DNA of 64,000 bases, from NCBI RefSeq assembly GCF_003569785.1, contig NZ_KZ983989.1:124001-188000 (forward strand). Direction: 5' to 3'. Below are positions 51,065 to 61,066 of this stretch, piece after piece. Position 1 is the stretch's first letter. Every line of letters starts with the position of its first letter. The position numbers and the translations under genes are program-made. Origin of the DNA: Leucobacter sp. wl10. Lineage in GTDB: Bacteria > Actinomycetota > Actinomycetes > Actinomycetales > Microbacteriaceae. The notes under the pieces are model-generated. The model did no database searches. It was not told where the DNA came from and saw only the letters and a program-made list of their open reading frames with translations.

Positions 51065-53713
51065 TCAGTGCGCTGCCGCGTTCCAGTTCGCGCCGTGCCC
51101 CACCTGCACCTCGAGGGGGACCGACAGCTCGGCGGCGCCGGCCATCTCCTCGCGCACGATGGCCTCGAGCGCCTCCCACTCCCCCTCCGCGACCTCGAAC
51201 ATGAGCTCATCGTGGATCTGCAGCAGCATGCGCGAGTTCAGCTCGGCGTCGCGCATGCGCCGCTCGACCTGGATCATCGCGCGCTTGATGATGTCGGCCG
51301 CCGAGCCCTGGATAGGCGAGTTGAGCGCGGCGCGCTCGGCGTTCTCGCGCAGGATCCGGTTCGGGCTCGCGAGGTCCGGGAAGGGCCGTCGCCGGCCGAA
51401 GATGGTCTCCGTGAAGGTGTCGCGCTTGGCCTGGTCGACCACGGAGCGCAGATAGTCGCGCACCCCGCCGAAGCGCTCGAAGTAGTCGACCATGAGCTGC
51501 TTCGCCTCGGCGCCCGTGATGCCGAGCTGCTTCGACAGTCCGAACGCGGAGAGGCCGTAGGCGAGGCCGTACGACATGGCCTTGACCTTCGCGCGCATCT
51601 CGCTCGTGACCTCCTCCGGCGGCACGCCGAAGATGCGGGAGCCGACGAAGCGGTGCAGGTCCTCGCCCTGCCTGAACGCCTCGATCAGCCCCGCGTCGCC
51701 CGACAGGTGCGCCATGATGCGCATCTCGATCTGCGAGTAGTCAGCCGTCATCAGGGTCTCGTACTCCGGCGCGTGGATGAATCCCTCGCGGATGCGGCGC
51801 CCCTCCTCTGACCGGACGGGGATGTTCTGCAGGTTGGGATCGGTGGAGGCCAGACGTCCCGTGCTCGCGCCGGTCTGCAGGAAGGTCGTGTGGACGCGCC
51901 CGTCCCGCTGCACCGCCTTGATCAGCGTCTCGACCATCTGCCGCAGCTTGTTCGCGTCCCGGTGCGCCAGCAGGGCGTCGAGGAAGGGGTGGGGCTTCTT
52001 CGCCTGCAGCTCGGCGAGGGCGGCCGCGTCGGTGGTGTAGCCGCTCTTCGTCTTGCGCGTCTTCGGCATGTCGAGCTGCTCGAAGAGCACCTCCTGCAGC
52101 TGCTTCGGCGAGGAGAGGTTGACCTCGCGCCCGATGGCGGTGAACGCCTGCTGCTCCAGATCGAGCACGCGCGCCTGCAGCTCGGCGTTGTGGGCCTCGA
52201 GCAGCGGCAGATCGATCTGCACGCCGCGCTGCTCGAGCTCCGCCAGCACGGAGACCAGCGGCAGCTCGATGTCGCGGTAGATGTCGACGGTGCGCGACTG
52301 GAACCGCTCGACCGCCGCTGCGTGGGTGCGCACGACGTACCAGGCGAGCGCGGCCGCGTCGGCGACGCTGCTCTCGTCGGGCACGAGCTGGTTGGGATCG
52401 CCCTCGGGCACCTGCTCGCCCAGGAAGCGGAACGCAGCCTCGGCGATGTCCTTCTCGGCGGTCGCGGGTCGCAGCAGCCAGGCGGCGAGCAGCACGTCTC
52501 CGTCGATGCCGCCGATCGCCGCGCCCGCTCGCGCCGCGACACCGATCTGCTGCTTCGCGTCGAAGAAGATCTTGGGCGAGTCGGAGGCCAGCCACTGCTC
52601 GAAGAGCGCGTAGTCCCGCCCCCCGGGCTGCCACTGGAAGAGTACCGATGACTCCGGCGTCGCGATGCCCACCTCGAAGCCCGCGTCGCTCTCCCGGATC
52701 AGCACCGCCGGATGATCCGCCTTGGCGAGCCAGTCGCCGAGCTCCTCGTCGATGAGGTTCTTCGCCTCGGGCCGCTCCGGCACCAGGGACGCCGCAGCCG
52801 TCGCCGCACCGCCCGACGGCACCTCGGCGCCGGCGAGCTTGCCGACGCGCTGCAGCAGTGTGCGGAACTCGAGCTTCGCGAAGACCTGCTGCACTGCGGC
52901 CATATCGATCTCGCCGCGTTTCAGGTCGTCGAGCGTCAGGTCGAGATCGACGTCGCGCACGAGGCGGTTCAGCCGGCGGTTGCGCTCGGCGAGATGCGCG
53001 TGCTCGCGCAGGCTCTCGCCGACCTTGCCGCCGATCTCGTCGCGCCTGCGGAGGATCTCCTCCAGCGAGCCGAACTGGGTGATCCACTTGACCGCGGTCT
53101 TCTCGCCCACGCGAGGGATCCCGGGCAGGTTGTCGCTCGTCTCCCCCACGAGGGCCGCGATCTCGGGATACTGCTCGGGCCGGATGCCGTAGCGGTCCAT
53201 CACCTTCTGCGCGTCGTAGCGGGTGAGTTCGCTCACCCCCTGCTTGGACGGGTAGAGCAGCGTGATGCGATCGTCGACCAGCTGAATCGTGTCGCGATCG
53301 CCGCTCACCACGAGCACGCGGTAGCCGGCCTCGGCCCCGCGCGTCGCGAGCGTCGCGAGAATGTCGTCGGCCTCGAAATTCTCCTTCTCGAGCGTGCGGA
53401 TCCCCATGGCGTGCAGCGCCTCCTGAAGCAGCGGCACCTGCCCCTTGAACTCCGGAGGCGTCTCGCCGCGGGTGCCCTTGTACTCGGGGTACTCCTCCGT
53501 GCGGAAGGAGTGGCGGGAGATGTCGAAGGCGACCGCGAGCGCGTCGGGGCTCTCGTTGCCGAGCAGGTTGATGAGCATGGCGATGAAGCCGTGGATCGCG
53601 TTCGTGTGCTGGCCGGTCTGCGTCTGGAAGCTGTCCACGGGGAGCGCGTAGAAGGCCCGGAACGCCAGCGAGTGGCCGTCGATGATCATGAGGGTAGGCT
53701 GAGGATTCGACAC
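51065..53713 (-). CDS. polA: DNA polymerase I
   Basis: An 882-residue Pol I. The N-terminal 5' nuclease (residues 1-300) has I-I-D-G-H-S-L, D-D-I-L-A-T and G-D-R-D. The middle 3'-5' exonuclease-like domain (about 320-480) lacks an obvious D-X-E site, as in other actinobacteria, so proofreading is probably absent. The polymerase domain has D-Y-S-Q-I-E-M-R, the O helix R-A-K-V-K-A-M-S-Y-G-L-A-Y-G and the final Q-I-H-D-E-L-M-F. GTG start. Confidence 0.95.
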   Translation of the reverse strand: MSNPQPTLMIIDGHSLAFRAFYALPVDSFQTQTGQHTNAIHGFIAMLINLLGNESPDALAVAFDISRHSFRTEEYPEYKGTRGETPPEFKGQVPLLQEALHAMGIRTLEKENFEADDILATLATRGAEAGYRVLVVSGDRDTIQLVDDRITLLYPSKQGVSELTRYDAQKVMDRYGIRPEQYPEIAALVGETSDNLPGIPRVGEKTAVKWITQFGSLEEILRRRDEIGGKVGESLREHAHLAERNRRLNRLVRDVDLDLTLDDLKRGEIDMAAVQQVFAKLEFRTLLQRVGKLAGAEVPSGGAATAAASLVPERPEAKNLIDEELGDWLAKADHPAVLIRESDAGFEVGIATPESSVLFQWQPGGRDYALFEQWLASDSPKIFFDAKQQIGVAARAGAAIGGIDGDVLLAAWLLRPATAEKDIAEAAFRFLGEQVPEGDPNQLVPDESSVADAAALAWYVVRTHAAAVERFQSRTVDIYRDIELPLVSVLAELEQRGVQIDLPLLEAHNAELQARVLDLEQQAFTAIGREVNLSSPKQLQEVLFEQLDMPKTRKTKSGYTTDAAALAELQAKKPHPFLDALLAHRDANKLRQMVETLIKAVQRDGRVHTTFLQTGASTGRLASTDPNLQNIPVRSEEGRRIREGFIHAPEYETLMTADYSQIEMRIMAHLSGDAGLIEAFRQGEDLHRFVGSRIFGVPPEEVTSEMRAKVKAMSYGLAYGLSAFGLSKQLGITGAEAKQLMVDYFERFGGVRDYLRSVVDQAKRDTFTETIFGRRRPFPDLASPNRILRENAERAALNSPIQGSAADIIKRAMIQVERRMRDAELNSRMLLQIHDELMFEVAEGEWEALEAIVREEMAGAAELSVPLEVQVGHGANWNAAAH

Positions 53714-53758
53714 ACGCCAAGCCTACAAGCCGCCACGGACAAGGAACCAGCACGACCC

Positions 53759-54196
53759 ATGACTGATCCCACGCTCCCGTTCGCCGGGTCCTCCGCCCCC
53801 GGCCCGGACTACATCCGGCAGCGCGGCCTCGGCGCCCTCGCCGGCCGCATGGGCATCGAGATGACCGAGTTCACACGCGAGCGCGCGGTCGCCACCATGC
53901 CGGTCGAGGGCAACACGCAGCCGCTCATGCTGCTGCACGGCGGCGCCTACGTCGTGCTCGGGGAGACCCTCGGGTCGATGCACGCGAACTTCCTCGCCCC
54001 CGAGGGGCGCGTCGCGGTCGGGGTCGACGTCAACGCGACCCACACCGGTTCGGCGACCTCCGGGCTGGTGACCGGCGTGTGCACGCCGATCAAGCTCGGC
54101 CGAAGCCTCGCCGTGCACGAGATCGTGATCAGCGACGAGCGGGGCTCCCGCTGCTCGACCGTGCGCATCACCAACTTCTACAAGCGGATCGCCTGA
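53759..54196 (+). CDS. Hotdog-fold acyl-CoA thioesterase (EntH/MenI type)
   Basis: A 145-residue hotdog thioesterase. H-G-G-A-Y-V-V-L-G-E-T-L-G-S carries the His and catalytic Glu of the EntH/YdiI subgroup, which includes DHNA-CoA hydrolases of menaquinone synthesis and aromatic acyl-CoA thioesterases. No men genes are nearby, so the substrate is open. It is divergent from polA and ends in a hairpin. Confidence 0.85.
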   Translation: MTDPTLPFAGSSAPGPDYIRQRGLGALAGRMGIEMTEFTRERAVATMPVEGNTQPLMLLHGGAYVVLGETLGSMHANFLAPEGRVAVGVDVNATHTGSATSGLVTGVCTPIKLGRSLAVHEIVISDERGSRCSTVRITNFYKRIA

Positions 54197-54200
54197 ACGC

Positions 54201-54233
54201 ACGAGTGCCCCGACCATCGGCCGGGGCACTCGT
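54201..54233. terminator. Terminator between thioesterase and ANTAR regulator genes
   Basis: Perfect 12-base arms (54201-54212 and 54222-54233, ACGAGTGCCCCG and complement) with a 9-base loop between convergent genes. Confidence 0.85.
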
Positions 54234-54253
54234 CGCGAGAGGAGACGATCCGT

Positions 54254-54862
54254 TCAGCCCTTCTTCGGGCCGAGCTGATCGATGATGGTCTTCGCCACGT
54301 CCTGCATGGTGAGGCGACGATCCATCGAGGCCTTCTGGATCCAGCGGAACGCCTCGGGCTCGCTGAGCCCCATCTTGTCGTTGAGGATGCCCTTCGCGCG
54401 ATCGACCAGCTTGCGGGTCTCGAAGCGCTCGGCGAGATCGGCGACCTCGCTCTCGAGCGCGACGATCTGCTGGAAGCGCGAGAGCGCGATCTCGATGGCG
54501 GGGATGAGGTCGGCCGGCGTGAACGGCTTGACGACGTAGGCGAGCGCGCCCGCCTCGCTCGCGCGCTCCACGAGCTCCCGCTGGCTGAAGGCGGTGAGCA
54601 GCACGACGGGGGCGATGTGATCCTTGTTGATGCGCTCCGCGGCCGAGATGCCGTCGAGCTTCGGCATCTTCACGTCCATCACCACGAGGTCGGGGCGCAG
54701 CTCCTCGACGAGGCGGACGGCCTCCTCTCCGTCACCGGCTTCGCCGACCACGTCGTACCCGCTATCGCGCAGGGTCTCGACGATATCGAGGCGGATCAGG
54801 GACTCGTCCTCCGCGACGACGACGCGTCGCGGAGCGCTCGGTGCAGTGCTCTGGTCATTCAC
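54254..54862 (-). CDS. pdtaR: ANTAR-domain response regulator (PdtaR-like)
   Basis: A 202-residue regulator. The receiver domain has the phospho-acceptor Asp63 in V-V-M-D-V-K-M-P, and the Lys in V-V-K-P-F. The C-terminal ANTAR domain (about 140-195: L-V-D-R-A-K-G-I-L...E-P-E-A-F-R-W-I-Q) binds paired RNA hairpins and prevents termination when phosphorylated. The sensor kinase is elsewhere, as for M. tuberculosis PdtaR. GTG start. Confidence 0.92.
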   Translation of the reverse strand: MNDQSTAPSAPRRVVVAEDESLIRLDIVETLRDSGYDVVGEAGDGEEAVRLVEELRPDLVVMDVKMPKLDGISAAERINKDHIAPVVLLTAFSQRELVERASEAGALAYVVKPFTPADLIPAIEIALSRFQQIVALESEVADLAERFETRKLVDRAKGILNDKMGLSEPEAFRWIQKASMDRRLTMQDVAKTIIDQLGPKKG

Positions 54863-54983
54863 TCCACCAGCTTACGACATCCGTCCCGGCCGACGGCTCA
54901 GAATCGCCTGCGTCGCCCCGCCGCGTCGGCCCGGCTGCGCTAGTGTGGTCTCGAGTCTCCTCGCGGAGCCCACCGTTGCAGAC

Positions 54984-55065
54984 GCCGGATTGGTGGAATT
55001 GGCAGACACGGCGCACTCAAAATGCGCTGCCGAAAGGTGTGCGGGTTCGAGTCCCGCATCCGGCA
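54984..55065 (+). tRNA. tRNA-Leu (CAA anticodon)
   Basis: An 82-base class II tRNA: acceptor GCCGGAT with ATCCGGC, anticodon loop CTCAAAA showing CAA, and T loop GGTTCGAGTCC. CCA is not encoded. It decodes UUG. Confidence 0.95.
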
Positions 55066-55157
55066 CCCGGGCGCGCGCCCAGCGGGTCTCGGCAATTTCG
55101 CGCGACTCCTTATACCACATTTTCGGCTAGAATAGAAGCCACAGATGTGAGGAGGCG

Positions 55158-55328
55158 ATGATGCCCGACATCAGGCACGGTTCGCACGCGATCCACGGCG
55201 CCACGGCGAGCGAGGCGGCCAACGGTCAGGGGACGGTGCGCCGGATCCCTGCCGGCCCCACCCTCGACCACCCGATCCTCGACGGGTCCACGGAGGACTA
55301 CACCGAGGACCTCCCGAAGCGCTCGTAG
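55158..55328 (+). CDS. Small protein of 56 residues, function unknown
   Basis: An ATG at 55158 (or the next one at 55161) follows AGGAGG at 4-7 bases, and TAGAAT at 55131-55136 forms a good -10 element. The product is hydrophilic, with an N-terminal His-rich part (R-H-G-S-H-A-I-H) and an acidic C-terminal part (D-Y-T-E-D-L-P-K-R-S), and no membrane segment. It sits between tRNA-Leu and the convergent pyk. The strong ribosome site and promoter support a real gene, although no family is recognised. Confidence 0.6.
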   Translation: MMPDIRHGSHAIHGATASEAANGQGTVRRIPAGPTLDHPILDGSTEDYTEDLPKRS

Positions 55329-55364
55329 CCGACCGCCGCTCCGGCGTCCCTCCCCGGGCGCGGT

Positions 55365-56840
55365 CTAGACGAAGACCCTGCCGCGCCCCACGGTGTGCTT
55401 GCGGGGGCCCGCCTCCGGCAGCCGCCCCGTCGCCTCGCCGATGCGGTGGATGCGCAGGGTATTCGTCGTGCCGACCACGCCGGGAGGCGAACCCGCGATG
55501 ATGAGCACCTTGTCGCCGATCTCGGCTCGGGAGTGCGCGAGCAGCATCTCATCGACCTGCACGAACATCTCGTCGGTCGAATCGACGCGATCCACCTCGT
55601 AGCTGCGCGCCCCCCAGGTCAGCTCCATGCGGCGACGGGTATCGGGATCCGGGGTGAACCCGATGATCGGGATGGGGCGGCGCAGGCGGGACATGCGGCG
55701 CACGGTATCGCCCGACTCCGTGAAGACGCAGATGTACCTCGCCCCGATGAAGTCGGCGACCTCGGACGCCGCCAGGGTCAGCGCTCCGCCCTGGGTGCGC
55801 GGGGCCGCGCCGAGCGGCTCGATGCGGTCGAGCGCGTGATCCTCGGTGGCCTCGATGATGCGCGCCATCGTGGCGACCGCCTCCACCGGGTACGCGCCGA
55901 CGCTGGTCTCGCCCGAGAGCATGACCGCGTCGGCTCCGTCGAGGATGGCGTTCGCGCAGTCGGAGGCCTCGGCCCGCGTGGGCCTCGGGCTCTCGATCAT
56001 GGATTCGAGCACCTGGGTCGCGACGATCACGGGCTTCGCGTTGCGTCGCGCGAGCGCGATCGCCTCGGTCTGCACGAGCGGCACCCGCTCGAGCGGCAGC
56101 TCGACGCCGAGGTCGCCGCGGGCCACCATGATGCCGTCGAACGCGGCCACGATCTCCTCGAGGTGCTCGACCGCCTGGGGCTTCTCGATCTTGGCGATGA
56201 CCGGGAGGCGGATCCCCTCCTCCCCCATGATCTCGTGCACGCGCGTGACATCCGCCGCATCGCGCACGAACGAGAGCGCGATGTAGTCGACGCCGAGCTT
56301 CAGGGCCCAGCGCAGATCCTGCTCGTCCTTCTCCGAGAGCGCGGGCACGTTCACCGCGACGCCGGGCAGGTTGATGCCCTTGTTGTTGGAGACCGCGCCG
56401 GGCACCTCCACCACGGCGTGCACGGTGTCCTCGGTGACTCGCACGGCGCGCAGCCCGACCTTGCCGTCGTCGATGAGGAGCGGATCGCCCGGGTGCACGT
56501 CTCCGGGCAGGCCCTTGTGCGTGGTGCCCACGAGGCGCCCGTCGCCGACGACGTCGCGCGTGGTGATGGCGAACTCGTCCCCCACCGCGAGTTCGTACGG
56601 GCCGCCCTCGAACTTGCCGAGCCGGATCTTCGGCCCCTGCAGGTCGGCGAGCACCGCGATGGGTCGCCCGACCTCGGCCTCGGCGCGGCGGATGTTGCGA
56701 TAGATGCCCTCGTGCACGTTGTAGGTGCCGTGCGACATGTTGAGCCGGGCCACGTTCACACCTGCCCGGATGAGGCCGAGAGTGTGGTCGTAGCTGGAGA
56801 CGGCGGGGCCCCAGGTGGCGACGATCTTGGCGTGGCGCAT
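55365..56840 (-). CDS. pyk: Pyruvate kinase
   Basis: A 491-residue glycolytic enzyme making pyruvate and ATP. The barrel has A-R-L-N-M-S-H-G, the catalytic I-A-K-I-E-K-P (Lys) and M-V-A-R-G-D-L-G-V-E; the C-terminal domain is allosteric. The N-terminus M-R-H-A-K-I-V-A-T-W-G-P matches the family. It follows lgt with an 18-base gap. Confidence 0.96.
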   Translation of the reverse strand: MRHAKIVATWGPAVSSYDHTLGLIRAGVNVARLNMSHGTYNVHEGIYRNIRRAEAEVGRPIAVLADLQGPKIRLGKFEGGPYELAVGDEFAITTRDVVGDGRLVGTTHKGLPGDVHPGDPLLIDDGKVGLRAVRVTEDTVHAVVEVPGAVSNNKGINLPGVAVNVPALSEKDEQDLRWALKLGVDYIALSFVRDAADVTRVHEIMGEEGIRLPVIAKIEKPQAVEHLEEIVAAFDGIMVARGDLGVELPLERVPLVQTEAIALARRNAKPVIVATQVLESMIESPRPTRAEASDCANAILDGADAVMLSGETSVGAYPVEAVATMARIIEATEDHALDRIEPLGAAPRTQGGALTLAASEVADFIGARYICVFTESGDTVRRMSRLRRPIPIIGFTPDPDTRRRMELTWGARSYEVDRVDSTDEMFVQVDEMLLAHSRAEIGDKVLIIAGSPPGVVGTTNTLRIHRIGEATGRLPEAGPRKHTVGRGRVFV

Positions 56841-56858
56841 TTCGGTGTCGGCTCCTTG

Positions 56859-57845
56859 CTAGCTTGCCGGCGTGGGCTTGGGTCGTTCCTCCGCCGGGGG
56901 CGCTGCCGAATCGTCGGCCGACGGCGCGGGCCGGTCGCCGTGATCGATCACCTGGTAGAACTCCTCCGGGTCGGCCGTCTCTTCGAGCACCGCATCCGCC
57001 GGGTTGTGGCGACCGGGCAGGTAGACGGAGCTCTCGACGCCGGCGTGGCGGCGGCGCTGCACGATGAAGATCACCACGCCCACCACGATGGCGAGGAGTG
57101 CGGCGAGCACGTTCGTCCGGATGCCGAAGAAGAGCAGGCTGGGATCCACCCGCAGCGACTCCGTGAAGGAGCGCCCGACGCCGTACCAGACGAGGTACAT
57201 GGCGAAGAAGGTGCCCCAGCGCGGCCGCCACTTGCGCTCGATCGCCAGCAGCACCACGACGCCGAGCAGGTTCCACAGCGCCTCGTACAGGAAGGTGGGG
57301 TGGAACAGCGTCCCGTCGGGCAGGCCGACGGGGAACGCGGGATTGTTCGAGTCGATCTCCAGGCCCCACGGCAGCGTGGTGGGACCGCCGAAGAGCTCGT
57401 TGTTGAACCAGTTGCCCAGGCGGCCCACCGCCTGGGCGATGAGCATGCCGGGAACGAGCGCGTCGGCGAACGACCAGAACCGGATGCCCGTGATGCGCGA
57501 GGCGATGAGCACGCCGATGGCGCCGCCGATGAGCGCGCCGAAGATGGCGATACCGCCCTGCCAGAACGCGAAGATGTCGAGCGGGTTCTTACCCGGCCCG
57601 AAGTAGTCGCCCCAGTGCGTGACCACGTGGTAGAGGCGGGCCCCCAGGATGCCGAGCACGAGCGACCACACCAGGAAGTCGAACCCCGCACCGCGTTCAC
57701 CGCCGCGCCGCTCGAGACGGCGCGCCGTCCAGAAGACGGCGATGATGATGCCCGCGATGATGCAGAGCGCGTAGAAGTAGATGCGCAGCGGTCCGATCTG
57801 GATGAACTGCGTATCGGGACTCGGGATGCTCAACGGGAGAATCAT
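56859..57845 (-). CDS. lgt: Prolipoprotein diacylglyceryl transferase
   Basis: A 328-residue membrane enzyme that adds diacylglycerol to lipoprotein cysteines. About seven helices, the Lgt signature G-R-L-G-N-W-F-N-N-E-L-F-G, and H-P-T-F-L-Y-E-A-L-W-N are present. The C-terminal ~50 residues are a polar tail rich in Pro/Ala/Asp, longer than in E. coli. It lies between trpA and pyk. Confidence 0.95.
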   Translation of the reverse strand: MILPLSIPSPDTQFIQIGPLRIYFYALCIIAGIIIAVFWTARRLERRGGERGAGFDFLVWSLVLGILGARLYHVVTHWGDYFGPGKNPLDIFAFWQGGIAIFGALIGGAIGVLIASRITGIRFWSFADALVPGMLIAQAVGRLGNWFNNELFGGPTTLPWGLEIDSNNPAFPVGLPDGTLFHPTFLYEALWNLLGVVVLLAIERKWRPRWGTFFAMYLVWYGVGRSFTESLRVDPSLLFFGIRTNVLAALLAIVVGVVIFIVQRRRHAGVESSVYLPGRHNPADAVLEETADPEEFYQVIDHGDRPAPSADDSAAPPAEERPKPTPAS

Positions 57846-57924
57846 TCACTCCTCTTTCGCCTGCGGACATCTGCCGCCGGGTCGGTCGTCAACGATGCGG
57901 GGCTGGCCCGCGGTCGGGTCAATC

Positions 57925-58755
57925 CTACAGCGCGGTGCCGCTCGTGTCGGCCGCATCATCGGAGCGCCGCGTGCCCGCCGCGATCCTGTGCACGGCCTCG
58001 GCGAGTCGGTCGACGCCCCCGTCGCGCAGGGCGCGCACGAATGCGGTGCCGACGATCGCGCCGTCGGCGTACTCGAGGGCGGCGGCCACCTGCTCCGCCG
58101 TGGAGATGCCGATCCCGACGCAGGCGAGAGCCGCCCCCTGCGCGCGCAGGCGCTCGGTGAGCCCGCGGGCAGCGGCGTCGAGCTGCGCGCGCTCGCCCGT
58201 GATCCCCATGGTCGAGACGGTGTACACGAAGCCGGTGGTCGCCTCCACGACGAGGCGCAGCCGCTCATCGCTGGAGCTGGGCGCCGCGAGGAACACCCGG
58301 TCGAGACCGAAGCGCCCGCTCGCCTCGATCCAGTCGTCCGCGGCGTCGGGCGTGATGTCGGGCGTGATGACGCCGGCGCCCCCGGCCTCCGCCAGTTCGC
58401 GGGCGAAGCGCTCCACGCCGTACTGCAGCACGGGATTCCAGTAGGTCATCACGAGCACGGGCACGTCCACGGCCTCGCGCACGCGGCGCACCGCCTCGAA
58501 CGCGTGCGCCACTCGAAAGCCGCCGGCGAGCGCCGCCTGGGTGGCCTGCTGAATGACCGCGCCGTCCATGACCGGGTCGGAGTAGGGCAGGCCCAGTTCC
58601 AGCACGTCGACGCCGGCCCGCACCATCGCGACGGCCGCCTCGATGCTCGTGTCCAGATCGGGGAAGCCGACGGGCAGATACCCCACCAGCGCCCCGCGAC
58701 GCTCCCGCTTCGCATCGAGGATCGCGGCGGCCACCTGAGACTCGCGCGCGCTCAT
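57925..58755 (-). CDS. trpA: Tryptophan synthase alpha chain
   Basis: A 276-residue alpha subunit that releases indole from indole-glycerol phosphate. The catalytic Glu lies in [10 protein letters not shown] and the Asp in [18 protein letters not shown] and G-A-I-V-G-T-A bind phosphate. Its ATG overlaps the trpB stop by four bases. Confidence 0.96.
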   Translation of the reverse strand: MSARESQVAAAILDAKRERRGALVGYLPVGFPDLDTSIEAAVAMVRAGVDVLELGLPYSDPVMDGAVIQQATQAALAGGFRVAHAFEAVRRVREAVDVPVLVMTYWNPVLQYGVERFARELAEAGGAGVITPDITPDAADDWIEASGRFGLDRVFLAAPSSSDERLRLVVEATTGFVYTVSTMGITGERAQLDAAARGLTERLRAQGAALACVGIGISTAEQVAAALEYADGAIVGTAFVRALRDGGVDRLAEAVHRIAAGTRRSDDAADTSGTAL

Positions 58756-59975
58756 TCCCCGATCCCCGTCTCCCGGCCTTCGAGCAGTCCGAAGTACCGG
58801 CCCGCGGTCGCCATGTCCTTGTCGCCGCGGCCGGACAGGCTCACCGCGATGATGCCCTCGGGCCCGAGCTCGCGTCCGATCCGGATCGCCCCCGCCAGCG
58901 CGTGCGCCGACTCGATCGCCGGAATGATGCCCTCCGTGCGGCTGAGCAGCCGCAGCGCTTGCATCGCCTCGTCGTCGGTGGCCGGGATGTACTCGGCCCG
59001 TCCGATGTCCGCGAGCCAGGCGTGCTCCGGTCCGACGCCCGGGTAGTCGAGGCCCGCCGAGATGGAGTGCGACTCGATGGTCTGGCCGTCCGCGTCCTGC
59101 AGCACGTAGGTCTTGGCCCCGTGCAGGATGCCGGGGCGGCCCCGCTCGATCGACGCGGCCTGCCGATCCGTCTCGACGCCCTCACCCGCCGCCTCGACGC
59201 CGTAGAGGCGCACGCCCGCGTCGTCGAGGAAGGCGTCGAACATGCCGATGGCGTTGGATCCGCCCCCCACGCAGGCGACGACCGCGTCGGGCAGGCGGCC
59301 GGTCCGCTCGAGCAGCTGGGCGCGCGCCTCCTCCGAGATGACCCGCTGGAAGTCTCGCACCATCGCCGGGAACGGGTGCGGACCCGCGGCCGTGCCGAAG
59401 ATGTAGTTGGTGCCCTCGACGCTCGCCACCCAGTCGCGGTAGGCCTCGTTGATCGCGTCCTTGAGCGTGCGGGATCCGGTCGTCACCGGCACCACCTCGG
59501 CGCCGAGCAGCCGCATGCGGGCCACGTTGAGCGCCTGCCGCTCCGTATCGACCTCGCCCATGTAGACGGTGCACTCGAGCCCGAAGAGCGCCGCGGCGGT
59601 CGCGGTGGCGACGCCGTGCTGACCCGCGCCCGTCTCTGCGATGACGCGCGTCTTGCCGAGACGCCTGGTCAGCAGCGCCTGGCCGAGCACGTTGTTGATC
59701 TTGTGGGAGCCCGTGTGGTTGAGGTCCTCGCGCTTGAGGAACACCCGGGCGCCGCCCGCGTGCTCCGCGAAGCGCGGGACCTCCGTGATGGGCGAGGGCC
59801 GGCCGGCGTACGAGCTCAGCAGTTCGGCCAGCTCGGCCCGGAACGCGGGGTCGGCCTGGGCCGCCTCGTACGCGACGGTCAGCTCGTCGATCGCGGCGAT
59901 GAGCGACTCGGGCATGTACCTGCCGCCGTAGTCCCCGAAGAAGGGACCGTGCTGTTCGCGGAGCGAGTGTGTCAT
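58752..59975 (-). CDS. trpB: Tryptophan synthase beta chain
   Basis: A 407-residue PLP enzyme joining indole and serine. The cofactor lysine is in [11 protein letters not shown], phosphate binding in [10 protein letters not shown], and E-T-G-A-G-Q-H-G-V contributes to the active site. Length is standard. It precedes trpA in the operon. Confidence 0.97.
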   Translation of the reverse strand: MTHSLREQHGPFFGDYGGRYMPESLIAAIDELTVAYEAAQADPAFRAELAELLSSYAGRPSPITEVPRFAEHAGGARVFLKREDLNHTGSHKINNVLGQALLTRRLGKTRVIAETGAGQHGVATATAAALFGLECTVYMGEVDTERQALNVARMRLLGAEVVPVTTGSRTLKDAINEAYRDWVASVEGTNYIFGTAAGPHPFPAMVRDFQRVISEEARAQLLERTGRLPDAVVACVGGGSNAIGMFDAFLDDAGVRLYGVEAAGEGVETDRQAASIERGRPGILHGAKTYVLQDADGQTIESHSISAGLDYPGVGPEHAWLADIGRAEYIPATDDEAMQALRLLSRTEGIIPAIESAHALAGAIRIGRELGPEGIIAVSLSGRGDKDMATAGRYFGLLEGRETGIGE

Positions 59976-60026
59976 CTCTGCCTATCGTGGTTCGGGCGCT
60001 CGGCCTCGGTCGGGCACCGCATCAGC

Positions 60027-60797
60027 TCAGACGCTCAGGTAGGAGGCGAGCGTCGCGATGGGGTCGTTCGTCACGAGCGCCTCGCCCACGAGCACGACGT
60101 CCGCCCCGGCCTCGCGGTAGCGTTCCACGTCCGAGACGTCGAGCACGGCCGACTCCGCCACGCGGATCACACCGGCGGGGATCTGGTCCGCCACGCGACC
60201 GAACAGGTCGCGGTCGAGCTCGAAGGTGCGCAGGTCGCGGGCGTTGACGCCGATCAGCTGGGCGCCGAGATCGACGGCGCGCGCCACCTCGTCGGACGAG
60301 TGCGTCTCGACGAGCGGGGTCATGCCCAGCTCGCGGATCAGCCCGTGCAGGCGCTCGAGCCGCTCCTGCGGCAGCGCCGCGACGATGAGCAGCACCAGGT
60401 CGGCGCCCGCCGCGCGGGCCTCGAGCACCTGGTACTCGTCGCCGATGAAGTCCTTGCGCAGCACCGGGATGCTGACGGCCTTGCGAACCGCCTCGAGATC
60501 GGCGAGGGATCCCTTGAACCTGCGCTCCTCGGTGAGCACGCTCACCGCACTCGCCCCGCCCGCCTCGTACTGGGCCGCAAGGGCGTGGGGCTCGGGAATG
60601 TCGGCGATATCGCCCCGCGAGGGGCTCGCGCGCTTCACCTCGGCGATCACCTTCATGTGATCGGCGGGGGCGAGCGCCTCGAGCGCGTCGAGCGCGGCGG
60701 GGCGCTCGAGCAGCTCGGCCTCCAGCTGAGCGTAGGGCCGGAGCTCTCTGCGGGCTTTCGCGTCTTCGAGGGAGCCCGCCAACAGTTGTTCGAGCAC
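60027..60797 (-). CDS. trpC: Indole-3-glycerol phosphate synthase
   Basis: A 256-residue TIM barrel. Catalytic Lys in V-I-A-E-V-K-R-A-S-P-S and in V-L-R-K-D-F-I-G-D-E-Y-Q, Glu in A-E-S-A-V, and I-G-V-N-A-R-D-L-R-T-F. The start is a GTG one base after the stop of the small HGxxPAAW gene. It is monofunctional, without a TrpF half. Confidence 0.96.
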   Translation of the reverse strand: MLEQLLAGSLEDAKARRELRPYAQLEAELLERPAALDALEALAPADHMKVIAEVKRASPSRGDIADIPEPHALAAQYEAGGASAVSVLTEERRFKGSLADLEAVRKAVSIPVLRKDFIGDEYQVLEARAAGADLVLLIVAALPQERLERLHGLIRELGMTPLVETHSSDEVARAVDLGAQLIGVNARDLRTFELDRDLFGRVADQIPAGVIRVAESAVLDVSDVERYREAGADVVLVGEALVTNDPIATLASYLSV

Positions 60798-60798
60798 C

Positions 60799-61032
60799 TC
60801 AGTCGTGCGGCTTGGGGCTGAACTTCGGGCCGTTCACACCGAAACCGGCCCTGGCGAGGATCCATCCCAGCAGGGCACCCACCACCACGACGCCGACGCA
60901 CACCCACACCATCGTCGCGTTTTGCAGGAAGAAGAAGACGGTGCCGGCTGCGATGCCGAGCAGCATCACCACGACCGCCGTCCACGCGGCGGGCGAATCA
61001 CCGTGACCGGGGTCTCCGTGCTGGGTACTCAT
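60799..61032 (-). CDS. HGxxPAAW-family small membrane protein
   Basis: A 77-residue protein with the naming motif H-G-D-S-P-A-A-W (residues 10-17) and two hydrophobic helices. It is found in actinobacterial trp operons next to trpC, as here. The function is unknown. Confidence 0.88.
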   Translation of the reverse strand: MSTQHGDPGHGDSPAAWTAVVVMLLGIAAGTVFFFLQNATMVWVCVGVVVVGALLGWILARAGFGVNGPKFSPKPHD

Positions 61033-61066
61033 GAATCTCCTCTGAACAGATTTGAACGCCTACAGC

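Noticed and set aside
55395-58160. A 921-codon open frame on the plus strand across pyk and lgt
   Set aside because: It is a shadow of high-GC codon use opposite two clear genes; the translation has no recognisable motif.
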